A DNA stretch of 64,000 nt from Streptomyces changanensis. GTDB lineage: Bacteria; Actinomycetota; Actinomycetes; Streptomycetales; Streptomycetaceae. The stretch covers positions 4,030,001-4,094,000 of the forward strand of contig NZ_CP102332.1 in the NCBI RefSeq assembly GCF_024600715.1, given 5' to 3'. The notes below the pieces were generated by a model that ran no database searches, was not told the DNA's origin, and worked only from the letters and a program-made list of their open reading frames with translations. Positions 1 to 9,561 of this stretch are shown in pieces. A program made the translations under genes and the position numbers. The stretch's first letter is position 1; every line of letters begins with the position of its first letter.

Positions 1-1
1 C

Positions 2-592
2 CAGCGCCGGATCCCGGTCCAGTACGCGAAGCGCATGATCGGCCGCCGCTCGTACGGCGGGACCTCGACGTACATCCCGCTGAAGGTGAACCAGGCGGGT
101 GTGATTCCCGTCATCTTCGCCTCGTCGCTGCTCTACATCCCCATCCTGATCGTGCAGTTCGCCGGTAGCGGGACCACCGGGTGGTCTGCCTGGATTCAGC
201 AGCATTTGGTTGACGGCAAGCCCATCCACACGGTGATCTACTTCTTCCTCATCGTGTTCTTCGCCTTCTTCTATGTGGCCATCTCCTTCAACCCCGAGGA
301 AGTCGCCGACAACATGAAGAAGTATGGTGGCTTCATCCCGGGTATCCGGGCTGGTCGACCTACTGCTGAGTACTTGAGCTACGTGCTCAACCGGATCACT
401 TGGCCCGGCTCGCTGTATCTGGGTCTGATCGCTCTTGTGCCGACGATGGCGTTGGCCGGCTTCGGCGGTGCGAACGCCAACTTCCCGTTCGGCGGGACGA
501 GCATCCTCATCATCGTGGGTGTGGGGCTGGAGACCGTGAAGCAGATCGAGAGCCAGCTCCAGCAGCGCAATTACGAAGGGTTCCTCCGCTGA
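2..592 (+). CDS. secY: Protein translocase subunit SecY (C-terminal part; 5' end outside window)
   Basis: This is the last 196 codons of the SecYEG channel subunit; the frame is open to the left edge, beginning [11 protein letters not shown]. The visible part holds the last transmembrane helices (including [17 protein letters not shown] and [15 protein letters not shown]) and the conserved cytoplasmic loop [11 protein letters not shown] that contacts ribosome and SecA. It ends in the family's usual tail, [10 protein letters not shown]. The stop codon shares one base with the adk start (TGATG), so the two genes are translationally coupled inside the spc operon. Only truncation by the window limits the call. 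Confidence 0.98.
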   Translation, partial: QRRIPVQYAKRMIGRRSYGGTSTYIPLKVNQAGVIPVIFASSLLYIPILIVQFAGSGTTGWSAWIQQHLVDGKPIHTVIYFFLIVFFAFFYVAISFNPEEVADNMKKYGGFIPGIRAGRPTAEYLSYVLNRITWPGSLYLGLIALVPTMALAGFGGANANFPFGGTSILIIVGVGLETVKQIESQLQQRNYEGFLR

Positions 593-1251
593 TGCGAATC
601 GTCCTCGTCGGACCACCCGGTGCAGGCAAGGGGACGCAGGCCGCGTTCCTCGCCAGGAATCTCTCGATTCCGCACATCTCCACGGGTGACCTGTTCCGGG
701 CAAACATCAGTCAGGGCACGGAGCTGGGCAAGCAGGCGAAGGCGTTCATGGACGCCGGCAACCTGGTGCCCGACGAGGTCACGATCGGCATGGCCAAGGA
801 CCGCATGGAGCAGGCGGACGCCGAGAACGGCTTCCTCCTCGACGGCTTCCCGCGGAACGTGGCCCAGGCCGAGGCGCTCGACCGGATGCTCGAGGCCGCG
901 GACATGAAGCTCGACGCCGTCCTGGACCTGGAGGTCCCGGAGGACGAGGTCGTCAAGCGGATCGCCGGCCGCCGCATCTGCCGCAACGACAGCGCGCACG
1001 TCTTCCACGTGACGTACACCCCGCCGAAGCAGGACGGCGTCTGCGACGTCTGCGGCGGCGAGCTCTACCAGCGCGACGACGACTCCGAGGAGACCGTCCG
1101 CACGCGGCTGGAGGTCTACCACACGCAGACCGAGCCGATCATCGACCACTACCGGGCCCAGGGCCTGGTCGTCACGATCCCCGCGCTCGGCAAGGTCAAC
1201 GACGTGACCGACCGCGCCATGGCGGCCCTGCGCGGCGAGCACGCCGCGTAG
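592..1251 (+). CDS. adk: Adenylate kinase
   Basis: 219 aa, the usual length for long-form adenylate kinase, which interconverts ATP+AMP and 2 ADP in the cytosol. The P-loop GPPGAGKGT lies at residues 7-15 and the AMP-site motif DGFPRN near 84-89. The long LID domain (about 126-163) retains Cys130, Cys151 and Cys154, but the second zinc-ligand position is Asp133 (CRND) instead of Cys. Start chosen at 592 because it overlaps the secY stop by one base and gives the canonical MRIVLVG N-terminus; an upstream in-frame ATG lies inside secY. Co-transcription with secY is expected from the overlap. Confidence 0.98.
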   Translation: MRIVLVGPPGAGKGTQAAFLARNLSIPHISTGDLFRANISQGTELGKQAKAFMDAGNLVPDEVTIGMAKDRMEQADAENGFLLDGFPRNVAQAEALDRMLEAADMKLDAVLDLEVPEDEVVKRIAGRRICRNDSAHVFHVTYTPPKQDGVCDVCGGELYQRDDDSEETVRTRLEVYHTQTEPIIDHYRAQGLVVTIPALGKVNDVTDRAMAALRGEHAA

Positions 1252-1281
1252 GACCCCGCGCACCGCGCACCCCGTACCGCG

Positions 1282-1320
1282 CTTCGGCCGCGGCCCCCGT
1301 CCCGGGAGCCGCGGCCGAAG
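1282..1320. terminator. GC-rich hairpin between adk and map
   Basis: A perfect 13-bp inverted repeat (CTTCGGCCGCGGC and its complement) with a 13-nt loop lies 30 bp after the adk stop. It has no T-run, which is common for Streptomyces terminators. It may end or attenuate spc-operon transcription before map; readthrough is possible. Confidence 0.6.
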
Positions 1321-1402
1321 CCATTGCCGCGGGGGCGCCCGTATCGTTGTACCGAGAGCTCCCGCTCGCCCCCCGAGAAGTCCGAGAAAGGCGTTTGCCG
1401 TC

Positions 1403-2254
1403 ATGGTGCAGATCAAGACCCCGGAGCAGATCGCGAAGATGCGCGAGGCGGGGCTGGTCGTCGCCGCCATCCACGCGGCGACGCGCGAGGTGGCCGTCCC
1501 CGGCGCCACCACCAAGGACCTCGACGAGGCCGCGCGCAAGGTCCTCGCCGACCACGGCGCGAAGTCGAACTTCCTCGGGTACGGCGGCTTCCCCGCGACG
1601 ATCTGCACCTCGGTGAACGAGGTCGTCGTGCACGGCATCCCCAGCGAGGAGGTCGTGCTGAAGGACGGCGACATCATCTCGATCGACTGCGGTGCCGTCA
1701 TCGACGGCTGGCACGGCGACGCGGCGTACACCGCCTTCGTCGGCTCCGGCCACGCCCCGGAGCTGATCGAGCTGTCCCGGGTGACCGAGGAGTCCATGTG
1801 GCACGGCATCGCCGCGATGAAGAACGGCAACCGGCTGGTGGACGTCTCCCGCGCGATCGAGACCTACATCCGCCGCCAGCCGCGGCCGGCCACGGGTGAG
1901 CACAGCCTCGGCAAGTTCGGCATCATCGAGGACTACGGCGGCCACGGCATCGGCACCGAGATGCACATGGACCCGCACCTGCTGAACTACGTCTCGCGCA
2001 AGCGCGGCAAGGGCCCCAGGCTCGTCCCCGGCTTCTGCCTCGCCATCGAGCCCATGGTCTCCCTGGGCACGCCCCGCACGGAGGTGCTGGAGGACGACTG
2101 GACGGTCATCACGACCGACGGCACGTGGTCCTCGCACTGGGAGCACTCGGTCGCCCTCACCGAGGACGGCCCCCTGGTCCTGACCGCCCCCGACGGCGGC
2201 CGGGCGAAGCTCGCCGAGCTCGGCGTCACCGCCGCTCCCGACCCGCTGGCCTGA
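1403..2254 (+). CDS. map: Type I methionine aminopeptidase
   Basis: 283 aa. It removes the N-terminal Met from nascent proteins. All five metal ligands of the pita-bread fold are visible: Asp95 (IDCG), Asp106 (HGDAAY), His181 (GGHGIG), Glu216 (AIEPM) and Glu247 (HWEHSV); substrate His77 sits in VVHGIP. The start ATG follows a GAAAGG-type ribosome site. A gap of about 150 bp with a hairpin separates it from adk, so it may have its own promoter although it keeps the classical adk-map-infA order. Confidence 0.97.
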   Translation: MVQIKTPEQIAKMREAGLVVAAIHAATREVAVPGATTKDLDEAARKVLADHGAKSNFLGYGGFPATICTSVNEVVVHGIPSEEVVLKDGDIISIDCGAVIDGWHGDAAYTAFVGSGHAPELIELSRVTEESMWHGIAAMKNGNRLVDVSRAIETYIRRQPRPATGEHSLGKFGIIEDYGGHGIGTEMHMDPHLLNYVSRKRGKGPRLVPGFCLAIEPMVSLGTPRTEVLEDDWTVITTDGTWSSHWEHSVALTEDGPLVLTAPDGGRAKLAELGVTAAPDPLA

Positions 2255-2383
2255 CCCGCCCCATCGGCCCCACGGTCCCGCGGGACGCGACCGGGTCGGA
2301 CGGGCAGCGGGGCCGCCGGGGGCGCTTAGGGATCTCCACAGATGGGGATGCTCTGCTGATTCGTCTTTTCCAGGGGCCTCGCG

Positions 2384-2389
2384 TAGACT
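2384..2389 (+). promoter_or_regulatory. Probable -10 of infA promoter
   Basis: TAGACT stands out in the 215-bp map-infA gap, with a weak -35-like TTCGTC 18 bp upstream and about 80 nt of leader before the infA GTG. This suggests a promoter for infA-rpmJ-rpsM-rpsK-rpoA-rplQ independent of the spc operon. Confidence 0.45.
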
Positions 2390-2469
2390 GATGCGTCGGC
2401 TCTCGTGTACCCGTGTGTTCGCACTCGGCTGCGGGAGTCGATCAAGGTAGCCGATTCGAAGGGCGAAGC

Positions 2470-2691
2470 GTGGCCAAGAAGCAAGGTGCCATCGAGATTG
2501 AGGGCACCGTGATCGAGTCCCTGCCGAACGCCATGTTCAAGGTAGAGCTCCAGAACGGTCACAAGGTCCTCGCGCACATCAGCGGCAAGATGCGGATGCA
2601 CTACATCCGCATCCTCCCGGATGACCGGGTCGTCGTGGAGCTGTCTCCGTACGACCTGACGCGTGGCCGGATCGTCTACCGCTACAAGTAG
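2470..2691 (+). CDS. infA: Translation initiation factor IF-1
   Basis: 73 aa, a single S1/OB-fold domain that binds the ribosomal A-site during initiation. The sequence [14 protein letters not shown]...RGRIVYRYK is the full-length family pattern. GTG start at 2470; upstream in-frame codons are unlike IF-1 and are excluded. It is 63 bp from rpmJ and probably co-transcribed with it. Confidence 0.98.
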   Translation: MAKKQGAIEIEGTVIESLPNAMFKVELQNGHKVLAHISGKMRMHYIRILPDDRVVVELSPYDLTRGRIVYRYK

Positions 2692-2754
2692 ATCTTGCCC
2701 GCACCCCCGCTTCCCGCGCGGGTGGTGGCACTGACCCGGAGAACCTCACATCCC

Positions 2755-2868
2755 ATGAAGGTCAAGCCGAGCGTCAAGAAGATCTGCGACAAGTGCAAGG
2801 TGATCCGCCGTCACGGTCGGGTCATGGTCATCTGCGACAACCTGCGCCACAAGCAGCGCCAGGGCTGA
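2755..2868 (+). CDS. rpmJ: 50S ribosomal protein L36
   Basis: 37 aa, [19 protein letters not shown]...RHKQRQG. The zinc-ribbon ligands Cys11, Cys14, Cys27 and His32 are all present, so this is the zinc-binding (C+) form. ATG at 2755 preceded by GGAGAACC. It sits between infA and rpsM as in nearly all actinobacteria. It is very short and easily missed by gene callers. Confidence 0.97.
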   Translation: MKVKPSVKKICDKCKVIRRHGRVMVICDNLRHKQRQG

Positions 2869-3052
2869 CGCACGCCGACCTGCACCTCGCAGTACTTCGC
2901 GCGACGCAAGCAAATTCGTACATACGCAGCGCCCGCCAAGCCCTGACAGGGTCGGCGACACCTCCGGCGGGGGCCGGGGACCTGGTCCGTACCTCGTACG
3001 GCGGCCAGAGAACGGCGCTGCGGAAGACCCCCGATCACACAGGAGCCATTGC

Positions 3053-3433
3053 ATGGCACGCGTTTCCGGTGTTGACATCCCGCGCGACAAGCGCGTGGAG
3101 GTCGCACTCACCTACGTCTTCGGCATCGGCCGCACCCTGGCGAAGGAGACCCTCGCCGCCACCGGTGTGAACCCGAACACCCGCGTTCGTGACCTGTCCG
3201 AGGAGGACCTGGTCAAGATCCGCGAGTACGTGGACGCCAACCTCAAGACCGAGGGTGACCTCCGCCGCGAGGTCCAGGCCGACATCCGCCGCAAGGTCGA
3301 GATCGGCACGTACCAGGGTCTGCGTCACCGCCGTGGCCTGCCGGTCCGCGGTCAGCGCACCAGCACGAACGCCCGTACCCGCAAGGGCCCGCGTCGCGCC
3401 ATCGCCGGCAAGAAGAAGCCGGGCAAGAAGTAG
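3053..3433 (+). CDS. rpsM: 30S ribosomal protein S13
   Basis: 126 aa, full length. N-terminus [21 protein letters not shown]; the helix-two-turn-helix with [10 protein letters not shown]-terminal basic tail [24 protein letters not shown] that reaches the P-site tRNA. AGGAG lies 7 nt before the ATG. The 184-bp gap after rpmJ is long for this operon and could hold a regulatory leader, but I found no clear hairpin in it. Confidence 0.98.
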   Translation: MARVSGVDIPRDKRVEVALTYVFGIGRTLAKETLAATGVNPNTRVRDLSEEDLVKIREYVDANLKTEGDLRREVQADIRRKVEIGTYQGLRHRRGLPVRGQRTSTNARTRKGPRRAIAGKKKPGKK

Positions 3434-3498
3434 TCCGCAGCGGACGACTGTCCACGGTCTTCGCTGTAGGACCGACCACCTCCCGTAGGAGTTAAGAC

Positions 3499-3903
3499 AT
3501 GCCCCCCAAGGGACGTCAGGGCGCTGCCAAGAAGGTGCGCCGCAAGGAAAAGAAGAACGTCGCTCACGGCCACGCGCACATCAAGAGCACGTTCAACAAC
3601 ACCATCGTTTCGATCACGGACCCGTCCGGCAACGTGATCTCCTGGGCCTCCGCCGGCCACGTCGGCTTCAAGGGCTCGCGCAAGTCCACCCCCTTCGCCG
3701 CGCAGATGGCCGCCGAGTCGGCCGCCCGCCGCGCGCAGGAGCACGGCATGCGTAAGGTCGACGTCTTCGTCAAGGGTCCCGGCTCCGGCCGTGAGACCGC
3801 GATCCGCTCCCTCCAGGCCACCGGCCTCGAGGTCGGCTCGATCCAGGACGTCACCCCCACGCCGCACAACGGCTGCCGTCCCCCCAAGCGCCGCCGCGTC
3901 TGA
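3499..3903 (+). CDS. rpsK: 30S ribosomal protein S11
   Basis: 134 aa. Family landmarks: [19 protein letters not shown] near residues 27-45, the glycine-rich KGPGSGRE segment, and the C-terminal [15 protein letters not shown] that forms part of the mRNA exit platform. Starts at ATG 3499 after TAGGAG. It follows rpsM by 65 bp in the alpha operon. Confidence 0.98.
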   Translation: MPPKGRQGAAKKVRRKEKKNVAHGHAHIKSTFNNTIVSITDPSGNVISWASAGHVGFKGSRKSTPFAAQMAAESAARRAQEHGMRKVDVFVKGPGSGRETAIRSLQATGLEVGSIQDVTPTPHNGCRPPKRRRV

Positions 3904-4054
3904 CGCACGGCCGACCGGAGCGCCGCGCGTCCGCGCGCGGCCGCTCCGCGCAGGGATTCCCGGGCGGTACGGCTCTTCGGGGGCGTGCCGCCCGTACCCT
4001 TGCACTGACCGAGGACGTCAAATAGCGGGCGTCCACGACTGAAGGAAAAACACC

Positions 4055-5077
4055 ATGCTGATCGCTCAGCGTCCCTCGCTGACCGAAGAGGTCGTCGACG
4101 AGTACCGCTCGCGGTTCGTCATCGAGCCGCTGGAGCCGGGCTTCGGCTACACGCTCGGCAACAGCCTCCGCCGTACGCTCCTCTCCTCGATCCCGGGTGC
4201 GGCGGTCACGTCCATCCGCATCGACGGTGTCCTGCACGAGTTCACCACCGTGCCGGGCGTCAAGGAGGACGTCACCGACCTCATCCTCAACATCAAGCAG
4301 CTGGTCGTCTCCTCGGAGCACGACGAGCCGGTCGTGATGTACCTGCGCAAGCAGGGCCCCGGCCTGGTCACCGCCGCGGACATCGCCCCGCCGGCCGGTG
4401 TCGAGGTGCACAACCCCGACCTGGTCCTCGCCACGCTCAACGGCAAGGGCAAGCTGGAGATGGAGCTGACCGTCGAGCGCGGTCGCGGCTACGTCTCCGC
4501 GGTGCAGAACAAGCAGGTGGGTCAGGAGATCGGCCGCATCCCGGTCGACTCGATCTACTCGCCGGTCCTCAAGGTCACCTACAAGGTCGAGGCCACCCGA
4601 GTCGAGCAGCGCACCGACTTCGACAAGCTCATCGTCGACGTCGAGACCAAGCAGGCCATGCGCCCGCGCGACGCCATGGCGTCCGCCGGCAAGACCCTGG
4701 TCGAGCTGTTCGGTCTCGCCCGTGAGCTCAACATCGACGCCGAGGGCATCGACATGGGCCCGTCCCCGACGGACGCCGCCCTCGCCGCCGACCTCGCGCT
4801 GCCGATCGAGGAGCTCGAGCTCACCGTCCGTTCGTACAACTGCCTCAAGCGCGAGGGCATCCACTCCGTGGGTGAGCTCGTGGCGCGTTCCGAGGCCGAC
4901 CTGCTCGACATCCGCAACTTCGGTGCGAAGTCGATCGACGAGGTCAAGGCGAAGCTGGCCGGCATGGGCCTGGCCCTCAAGGACAGCCCGCCCGGATTCG
5001 ACCCGACCGCCGCCGCCGACGCCTTCGGCGCCGACGACGACGCGGACGCCGGTTTCGTCGAGACCGAGCAGTACTGA
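4055..5077 (+). CDS. rpoA: DNA-directed RNA polymerase alpha subunit
   Basis: 340 aa. N-terminal assembly domain (about 1-230) with the [15 protein letters not shown] dimerisation motif; flexible linker; C-terminal domain (about 250-315) with the [11 protein letters not shown] and [15 protein letters not shown] helices that bind UP elements and activators. An acidic tail follows. AAGGAAAA precedes the ATG. Spacing to rpsK is 151 bp, and rplQ follows after 80 bp. Single-copy essential gene. Confidence 0.98.
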   Translation: MLIAQRPSLTEEVVDEYRSRFVIEPLEPGFGYTLGNSLRRTLLSSIPGAAVTSIRIDGVLHEFTTVPGVKEDVTDLILNIKQLVVSSEHDEPVVMYLRKQGPGLVTAADIAPPAGVEVHNPDLVLATLNGKGKLEMELTVERGRGYVSAVQNKQVGQEIGRIPVDSIYSPVLKVTYKVEATRVEQRTDFDKLIVDVETKQAMRPRDAMASAGKTLVELFGLARELNIDAEGIDMGPSPTDAALAADLALPIEELELTVRSYNCLKREGIHSVGELVARSEADLLDIRNFGAKSIDEVKAKLAGMGLALKDSPPGFDPTAAADAFGADDDADAGFVETEQY

Positions 5078-5157
5078 TCGCTGCCCGTAGGCGACCGCCT
5101 GCGGGGCCCTGACCCCGGTACCTGACACGGCCGGGGCAGATCACAAGGAGAAACACC

Positions 5158-5670
5158 ATGCCGAAGCCCGCCAAGGGTGCCCGTCTGGGCGGCAGCGCCG
5201 CGCACGAGAAGCTGCTCCTCGCGAACCTCGCGAAGGCGCTCTTCGAGCACGGCCGCATCACCACGACCGAGGCCAAGGCCCGCCGCCTGCGTCCGGTCGC
5301 CGAGCGCCTGATCACCAAGGCGAAGAAGGGCGACATCCACAACCGTCGCCTGGTGCTGCAGACGATCACGGACAAGGGCATCGTGCACACGCTCTTCACC
5401 GAGATCGCCCCGCGCTACGCCGAGCGTCCGGGTGGCTACACCCGGATCACCAAGATCGGCAACCGTCGTGGCGACAACGCCCCGATGGCCGTGATCGAGC
5501 TGGTCGAGGGCGAGATCGCCAAGAAGGCGACCGTCGCCGAGGCCGAGGCCGCCACGAAGCGCGCGGTCAAGGAGTCCGACGAGGCCAACGCCAAGGTCGA
5601 CGAGGCGAAGGCCGACGAGGCGGAGGCCAAGGCTGACGAGGCCAAGGCCGAAGAGTCCAAGGACGCCTGA
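5158..5670 (+). CDS. rplQ: 50S ribosomal protein L17 with actinobacterial C-terminal extension
   Basis: 170 aa. The first ~118 residues are canonical L17 ([30 protein letters not shown]...), which lies near the exit tunnel. The remaining ~50 residues form a charged Ala/Glu/Lys/Asp-rich extension with repeated KADEA units ([16 protein letters not shown]), likely a solvent-exposed helix or disordered tail. The gene ends the alpha operon and is followed by a strong terminator. The extension is usual in Streptomyces, but its role is not known to me. Confidence 0.97.
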   Translation: MPKPAKGARLGGSAAHEKLLLANLAKALFEHGRITTTEAKARRLRPVAERLITKAKKGDIHNRRLVLQTITDKGIVHTLFTEIAPRYAERPGGYTRITKIGNRRGDNAPMAVIELVEGEIAKKATVAEAEAATKRAVKESDEANAKVDEAKADEAEAKADEAKAEESKDA

Positions 5671-5692
5671 ACCGCGTTCTGAAGGCGCAACG

Positions 5693-5727
5693 ACGGGCCC
5701 GTCCCCCTCACGGGGGGGCGGGCCCGT
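5693..5727 (+). terminator. Terminator of the alpha operon
   Basis: A near-perfect hairpin ACGGGCCCG-TCCCCC / GGGGGG-CGGGCCCGT with a 4-5 nt loop lies 22 bp after the rplQ stop, followed by TTCGGCTTG. Typical strong GC terminator; truA begins 21 bp later. Confidence 0.75.
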
Positions 5728-5748
5728 TCGGCTTGAGAGGATTGACGC

Positions 5749-6612
5749 GTGAGCGATGACGTGAAGCCCGGCTCCGTACGGGTGCGACTGGACCTGTCCT
5801 ACGACGGCAAGGACTTCCACGGCTGGGCTAAGCAGGCCGGCGGGCAGCGGACCGTGCAGGGGGAGATCGAGGACGCCCTGCGCACGGTGACGCGCTCCTC
5901 GGAGACGTACGAGCTGACCGTCGCCGGGCGGACCGACGCGGGCGTCCACGCGCGCGGGCAGGTCGCCCACGTCGACCTGCCGGAGGCCGTGTGGGCCGAG
6001 CACCGCGAGAAGCTGCTGCGGCGCCTCGCCGGGCGGCTCTCCCACGACGTGCGGATCTGGCGGGTCGAGGAGGCGCCGAGCGGCTTCAACGCCCGTTTCT
6101 CGGCGATCTGGCGGCGGTACGCCTACCGCGTCACCGACGACCCGGGCGGCGTCGACCCGCTGCTGCGCGGACACGTGCTGTGGCACGACTGGCCGCTCGA
6201 TGTCGACGCGATGAACGCCGCCGCCGAGCCGCTGCTCGGCGAGCACGACTTCGCGGCGTACTGCAAGAGGCGGGAGGGCGCGACGACCATCCGCACCCTC
6301 CAGGAGCTGCGGTGGGAGCGGCTGCCGTCCGGCGTCATGGAGGCGACGGTCAAGGCGGACGCCTTCTGCCACAACATGGTGCGCTCGCTCGTCGGCGCGC
6401 TGCTGTTCGTCGGCGACGGGCACCGGCCGGTGGAGTGGCCGGCGAAGGTCCTCGCCGCGGGGGTGCGGGACTCCGCCGTCCACGTCGTACGGCCGCACGG
6501 GCTCACCCTGGAGGCGGTGGGCTACCCGGCGGACGAGCTGCTGGCCGCCAGGAACCTGGAGGCCCGCAACAAGCGGTCACTGGCCCCCGGCCGGAGCGGT
6601 GGCTGCTGCTGA
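5749..6612 (+). CDS. truA: tRNA pseudouridine(38-40) synthase
   Basis: 287 aa. It converts U38-U40 of the tRNA anticodon arm to pseudouridine. The catalytic aspartate lies in [16 protein letters not shown] (about residues 60-75), preceded by [12 protein letters not shown]. The Tyr/Leu-containing RRYAYRV and [10 protein letters not shown] motifs follow. GTG start with GAGAGG upstream. The protein ends in an odd Gly-Cys-Cys tail. Its last 36 bp overlap the convergent gene on the other strand. Confidence 0.96.
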   Translation: MSDDVKPGSVRVRLDLSYDGKDFHGWAKQAGGQRTVQGEIEDALRTVTRSSETYELTVAGRTDAGVHARGQVAHVDLPEAVWAEHREKLLRRLAGRLSHDVRIWRVEEAPSGFNARFSAIWRRYAYRVTDDPGGVDPLLRGHVLWHDWPLDVDAMNAAAEPLLGEHDFAAYCKRREGATTIRTLQELRWERLPSGVMEATVKADAFCHNMVRSLVGALLFVGDGHRPVEWPAKVLAAGVRDSAVHVVRPHGLTLEAVGYPADELLAARNLEARNKRSLAPGRSGGCC

Positions 6613-7638
6613 CGCCTGCGCGCGGCCGCGGGCGTAGATCTGGTTGAAGGCGAAGGCGCCCAGGTCGTCGCTGGTCTTGAAGACGGCGGTGTCGGAGGTG
6701 GTGACCTTCCGGCCGTCGGTGAAGCCGGCCTGAGTGAAGTACGCGTAGCGGCCCAGCGCGTTCGAGCGGCGCAGGCAGACGGTCGCGCGGCAGAAGTCGC
6801 CGACGCCGGCGCCCGCGAGGGGGGCGATCCCGCCCCGGGCGCCCTCCTTCGCCGCGAGGGCCTTGCCCTGGTCGGCGAAGAGGGCGACGCCGACGGTGAC
6901 GGCGACGCCGTCCCGGACGTACGTGGCGCGGATGACGCGGGAGCAGCCGTGCCGCTGCAGGACGGCGCCCAGGCCGTCCCGGCCGGCGCCCGCGCACTGG
7001 GTGGTGGAGCCGGTGGCGCCCTTGGTGTACACCCGGTCGCCGAAGGTCAGCTTCCTGCCGGGGAAGAGGCCCTCCGGGGTGAGCGGGGCCGTGTCCTTGG
7101 CGGCCGTCGCGAGGAAGTCCATCGGGTCCGCCGGGGGCGCGGGCGCGACGGAGGAGAAGGACGGCTGCGGGCCGGTCCCGTCGGTCGGGACCTCGGCGCC
7201 GCCCGGGACCGCTGTCGTCGCGGAGGCGGTCGGGGCGGTGCCGCCGCCGCTGCCGCCGTTGACGACGGCGACGGCCACGACGGTGGCGATCGCGGCCGTG
7301 GCGAGGACCCCGCCGCCGGCGATCAGCCAGCGCCGGCGGCGCTGGCGCGTCTCGGACGCCTCCGCCAGGGCGCTCCAGTCGGGCGTGCCGTCGGCCGCGG
7401 TGCCGAAGGGGGCCGCGGGCTGCTGCCCGAACGGCTCACGGGCCGGGCCGTACGGCGGGACCTGTGGCTGCTGCCCGTACGGCTCCCGCCCCTGCCCGTA
7501 CGGCGCCGGGCCCGCGCCCGGGTCCTGCGGCTGCTGCTGCCCGTACGGCCCGGCGGGCTGCTGCCCGTACGGGTCGTGGCCGGTGCCCCCGTCCGGCTGG
7601 TGTGGCTCCTGCGGCCACCGCGGTCCCCCAAAGCTCAT
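6577..7638 (-). CDS. Proline/glutamine-rich single-pass membrane protein, function unknown
   Basis: 353 aa from ATG 7638. The N-terminal ~105 residues are low-complexity, Pro/Gln/Gly/Tyr-rich with repeated PYGQQP units, and cytoplasmic. A basic RQRRRRW stretch then leads into a transmembrane helix (about 120-145, [22 protein letters not shown]), a Ser/Thr/Pro linker and an extracellular globular region of about 170 residues with four cysteines ([22 protein letters not shown]), probably disulphide-bonded. No enzymatic motif recognised. The start is the ATG 7 nt after a TAGGAT box, with no ribosome site, so a leaderless mRNA is predicted. The 3' end overlaps truA tail to tail. Confidence 0.75.
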   Translation of the reverse strand: MSFGGPRWPQEPHQPDGGTGHDPYGQQPAGPYGQQQPQDPGAGPAPYGQGREPYGQQPQVPPYGPAREPFGQQPAAPFGTAADGTPDWSALAEASETRQRRRRWLIAGGGVLATAAIATVVAVAVVNGGSGGGTAPTASATTAVPGGAEVPTDGTGPQPSFSSVAPAPPADPMDFLATAAKDTAPLTPEGLFPGRKLTFGDRVYTKGATGSTTQCAGAGRDGLGAVLQRHGCSRVIRATYVRDGVAVTVGVALFADQGKALAAKEGARGGIAPLAGAGVGDFCRATVCLRRSNALGRYAYFTQAGFTDGRKVTTSDTAVFKTSDDLGAFAFNQIYARGRAQASAAATAPAGGQ

Positions 7639-7645
7639 GCCGCGC

Positions 7646-7651
7646 ATCCTA
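7646..7651 (-). promoter_or_regulatory. -10 box for leaderless 6577-7638 gene
   Basis: TAGGAT on the minus strand lies 7 nt before the ATG at 7638, with no Shine-Dalgarno sequence between. It lies in a 55-bp divergent gap shared with the ABC-F gene. Confidence 0.5.
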
Positions 7652-7681
7652 ATCCGGTTGGGTATCCGCGGGACCGGCGGC

Positions 7682-7687
7682 CACAAT
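7682..7687 (+). promoter_or_regulatory. -10 box for leaderless ABC-F gene
   Basis: TTGGGT (7658-7663), 18-bp spacer, CACAAT (7682-7687), then exactly 6 nt to the ATG. The predicted transcription start is the A of the start codon. Confidence 0.5.
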
Positions 7688-7693
7688 GCGGCC

Positions 7694-9316
7694 ATGGGAC
7701 ATGTGGAGGTCGCACACCTCGAGTACTACCTGCCGGACGGGCGGGCGCTGCTCGGCGACGTGTCGTTCCGGGTCGGCGAGGGCGCCGTGGTGGCGCTCGT
7801 CGGGCCGAACGGAGCCGGCAAGACGACGCTGCTGCGCCTGGTGGCGGGGGAGGCGCAGCCGCACGGCGGGACCGTGACGGTCAGCGGCGGGCTCGGGGTG
7901 ATGCCGCAGTTCGTGGGCTCCGTACGGGACGAGCGCACCGTCCGCGACCTGCTGGTGTCGGTGGCGCCGGCGCGGATCCGGGAGGCGGCCGCTGCGGTCG
8001 ACGCGGCGGAGCACCTGATCATGACCGTGGACGACGAGGCCGCGCAGATGGGGTACGCGCAGGCGCTGAGCGACTGGGCGGAGGCGCGCGGCTACGAGGC
8101 GGAGACGCTGTGGGACAGGTGCACGACGGCGGCGCTGGGCGTCCCGTACGACCGGGCGCAGTTCCGCGAGGTCCGCACGCTCAGCGGCGGTGAGCAGAAG
8201 CGGCTGGTGCTGGAGGCCCTGCTGCGCGGCCCGGAGGAGGTGCTGCTCCTCGACGAGCCGGACAACTACCTCGACGTGCCGGGCAAGCGGTGGCTGGAGG
8301 AGCGGCTCGCCGAGACCCGCAAGACGGTGCTGTTCGTCTCCCACGACCGGGAGCTGCTGGCGCGGGCCGCGCAGAAGATCGTCGCGGTGGAGCCGGGCCC
8401 GGCCGGGTCGGACGTGTGGGTGCACGGCGGCGGTTTCGCGACGTTCCACGAGGCGCGGCGGGAGCGGTTCGCGCGCTTCGAGGAGCTGAAGCGGCGCTGG
8501 GAGGAGAAGCACGCCCAGCTGAAGAAACTGGTGGTCAACCTGCGGCAGGCCGCGTCGATCAGCCACGAGATGGCGTCGCGGTACGCGGCCGCCCAGACCC
8601 GGCTGCGGAAGTTCGAGGAGGCCGGGCCCCCGCCGGAGCCCCCGCGCGAGCAGGACATCCGGATGCGGCTGCGCGGCGGGCGCACGGGGGTGCGGGCGGT
8701 GACGTGCGCGCGCCTGGAGCTCACCGGGCTGATGAAGCCGTTCGACCTGGAGGTCTTCTACGGGGAGCGGGTCGCCGTCCTGGGCTCGAACGGCTCGGGG
8801 AAGTCGCACTTCCTGCGGCTCCTGGCGGGCGACGCCTCGGTGGCGCACACCGGGGCCTGGAAGCTCGGCGCTCGGGTCGTGCCGGGGCACTTCGCGCAGA
8901 CCCACGCCCACCCGGAGCTCCAGGGCCGCCCCCTCGTCGACATCCTGTGGACCGAGCACGCCAAGGACCGGGGCGGGGCGATGTCCGTGCTGCGCCGGTA
9001 CGAGCTGGAGAAGCAGGGGGACCAGCCCTTCGGGCGGCTCTCCGGCGGGCAGCAGGCCCGGTTCCAGATCCTGCTGCTGGAGCTGTCGGGCGCGACGGCG
9101 CTGCTGCTCGACGAGCCGACGGACAACCTCGACCTGGAGTCGGCGGAGGCCCTGCAGGCGGGTCTGGAGGCGTATGACGGGACGGTGCTCGCGGTGACGC
9201 ACGACCGGTGGTTCGCGCGCTCCTTCGACCGGTACCTGGTGTTCGGCGCGGACGGCGTCGTCCGGGAGACGGCGGAGCCGGTCTGGGACGAGCGGAGGGT
9301 GGAACGCGAGCGGTAG
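7694..9316 (+). CDS. ABC-F family ATP-binding protein
   Basis: 540 aa with two ABC domains in one chain and no transmembrane segments, the ABC-F layout of ribosome-associated translation or antibiotic-protection factors. Domain 1: Walker A GPNGAGKTT (about 37-45), signature LSGGEQKR, Walker B LLLDEPDNYLD. A charged linker of about 75 residues (RFARFEELKRRWEEKHAQLKK) follows. Domain 2: Walker A GSNGSGKSH, signature LSGGQQAR, Walker B LLLDEPTDNLD. ATG 7694 was chosen because it follows a -10 box at leaderless spacing and opens directly into the first ABC beta strand; a longer frame upstream overlaps the divergent gene. The ribosomal target or drug, if any, cannot be told from sequence. Confidence 0.88.
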   Translation: MGHVEVAHLEYYLPDGRALLGDVSFRVGEGAVVALVGPNGAGKTTLLRLVAGEAQPHGGTVTVSGGLGVMPQFVGSVRDERTVRDLLVSVAPARIREAAAAVDAAEHLIMTVDDEAAQMGYAQALSDWAEARGYEAETLWDRCTTAALGVPYDRAQFREVRTLSGGEQKRLVLEALLRGPEEVLLLDEPDNYLDVPGKRWLEERLAETRKTVLFVSHDRELLARAAQKIVAVEPGPAGSDVWVHGGGFATFHEARRERFARFEELKRRWEEKHAQLKKLVVNLRQAASISHEMASRYAAAQTRLRKFEEAGPPPEPPREQDIRMRLRGGRTGVRAVTCARLELTGLMKPFDLEVFYGERVAVLGSNGSGKSHFLRLLAGDASVAHTGAWKLGARVVPGHFAQTHAHPELQGRPLVDILWTEHAKDRGGAMSVLRRYELEKQGDQPFGRLSGGQQARFQILLLELSGATALLLDEPTDNLDLESAEALQAGLEAYDGTVLAVTHDRWFARSFDRYLVFGADGVVRETAEPVWDERRVERER

Positions 9317-9350
9317 CGGGCCGCCGCGGGGCGGGCGCGGCGGAGTCGTT

Positions 9351-9380
9351 TTGACCCGGGTGGGGGACGCCGCGTATTCT
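9351..9380 (+). promoter_or_regulatory. Strong housekeeping promoter of rplM-rpsI
   Basis: TTGACC, 18-bp spacer, TATTCT: a close match to the sigma-HrdB consensus. It starts transcription about 175 nt upstream of rplM. Confidence 0.8.
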
Positions 9381-9386
9381 TCTGGT

Positions 9387-9561
9387 TCGTTATGCGTACT
9401 GGCTTGCTCGATCTCACGTGAGAGGCCGTTACGCCGGCTCACCGGGCCGATGACCAGCGACCTGCACTCGGTATGCGTCACCGACGTGTGGTCATGGCTG
9501 TCGTGATCGTCCGTGGTGGCCTTGACAGGACCCACTCACTGAAGAAGCGAAGGCTACGACC
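9387..9561 (+). promoter_or_regulatory. Long 5' leader of rplM
   Basis: About 175 nt of untranslated leader between the promoter and the rplM GTG, unusually long for this window. It includes a CTCACGTGAG palindrome near 9414-9423. L13 operons in other bacteria are autoregulated through leaders; here the structure is not resolved, so a regulatory role is inference. Confidence 0.4.

Noticed and set aside
2869..3052. Missing gene between rpmJ and rpsM
   Set aside because: The 184-bp gap has no ORF with ribosome site; leader or spacer is more likely.
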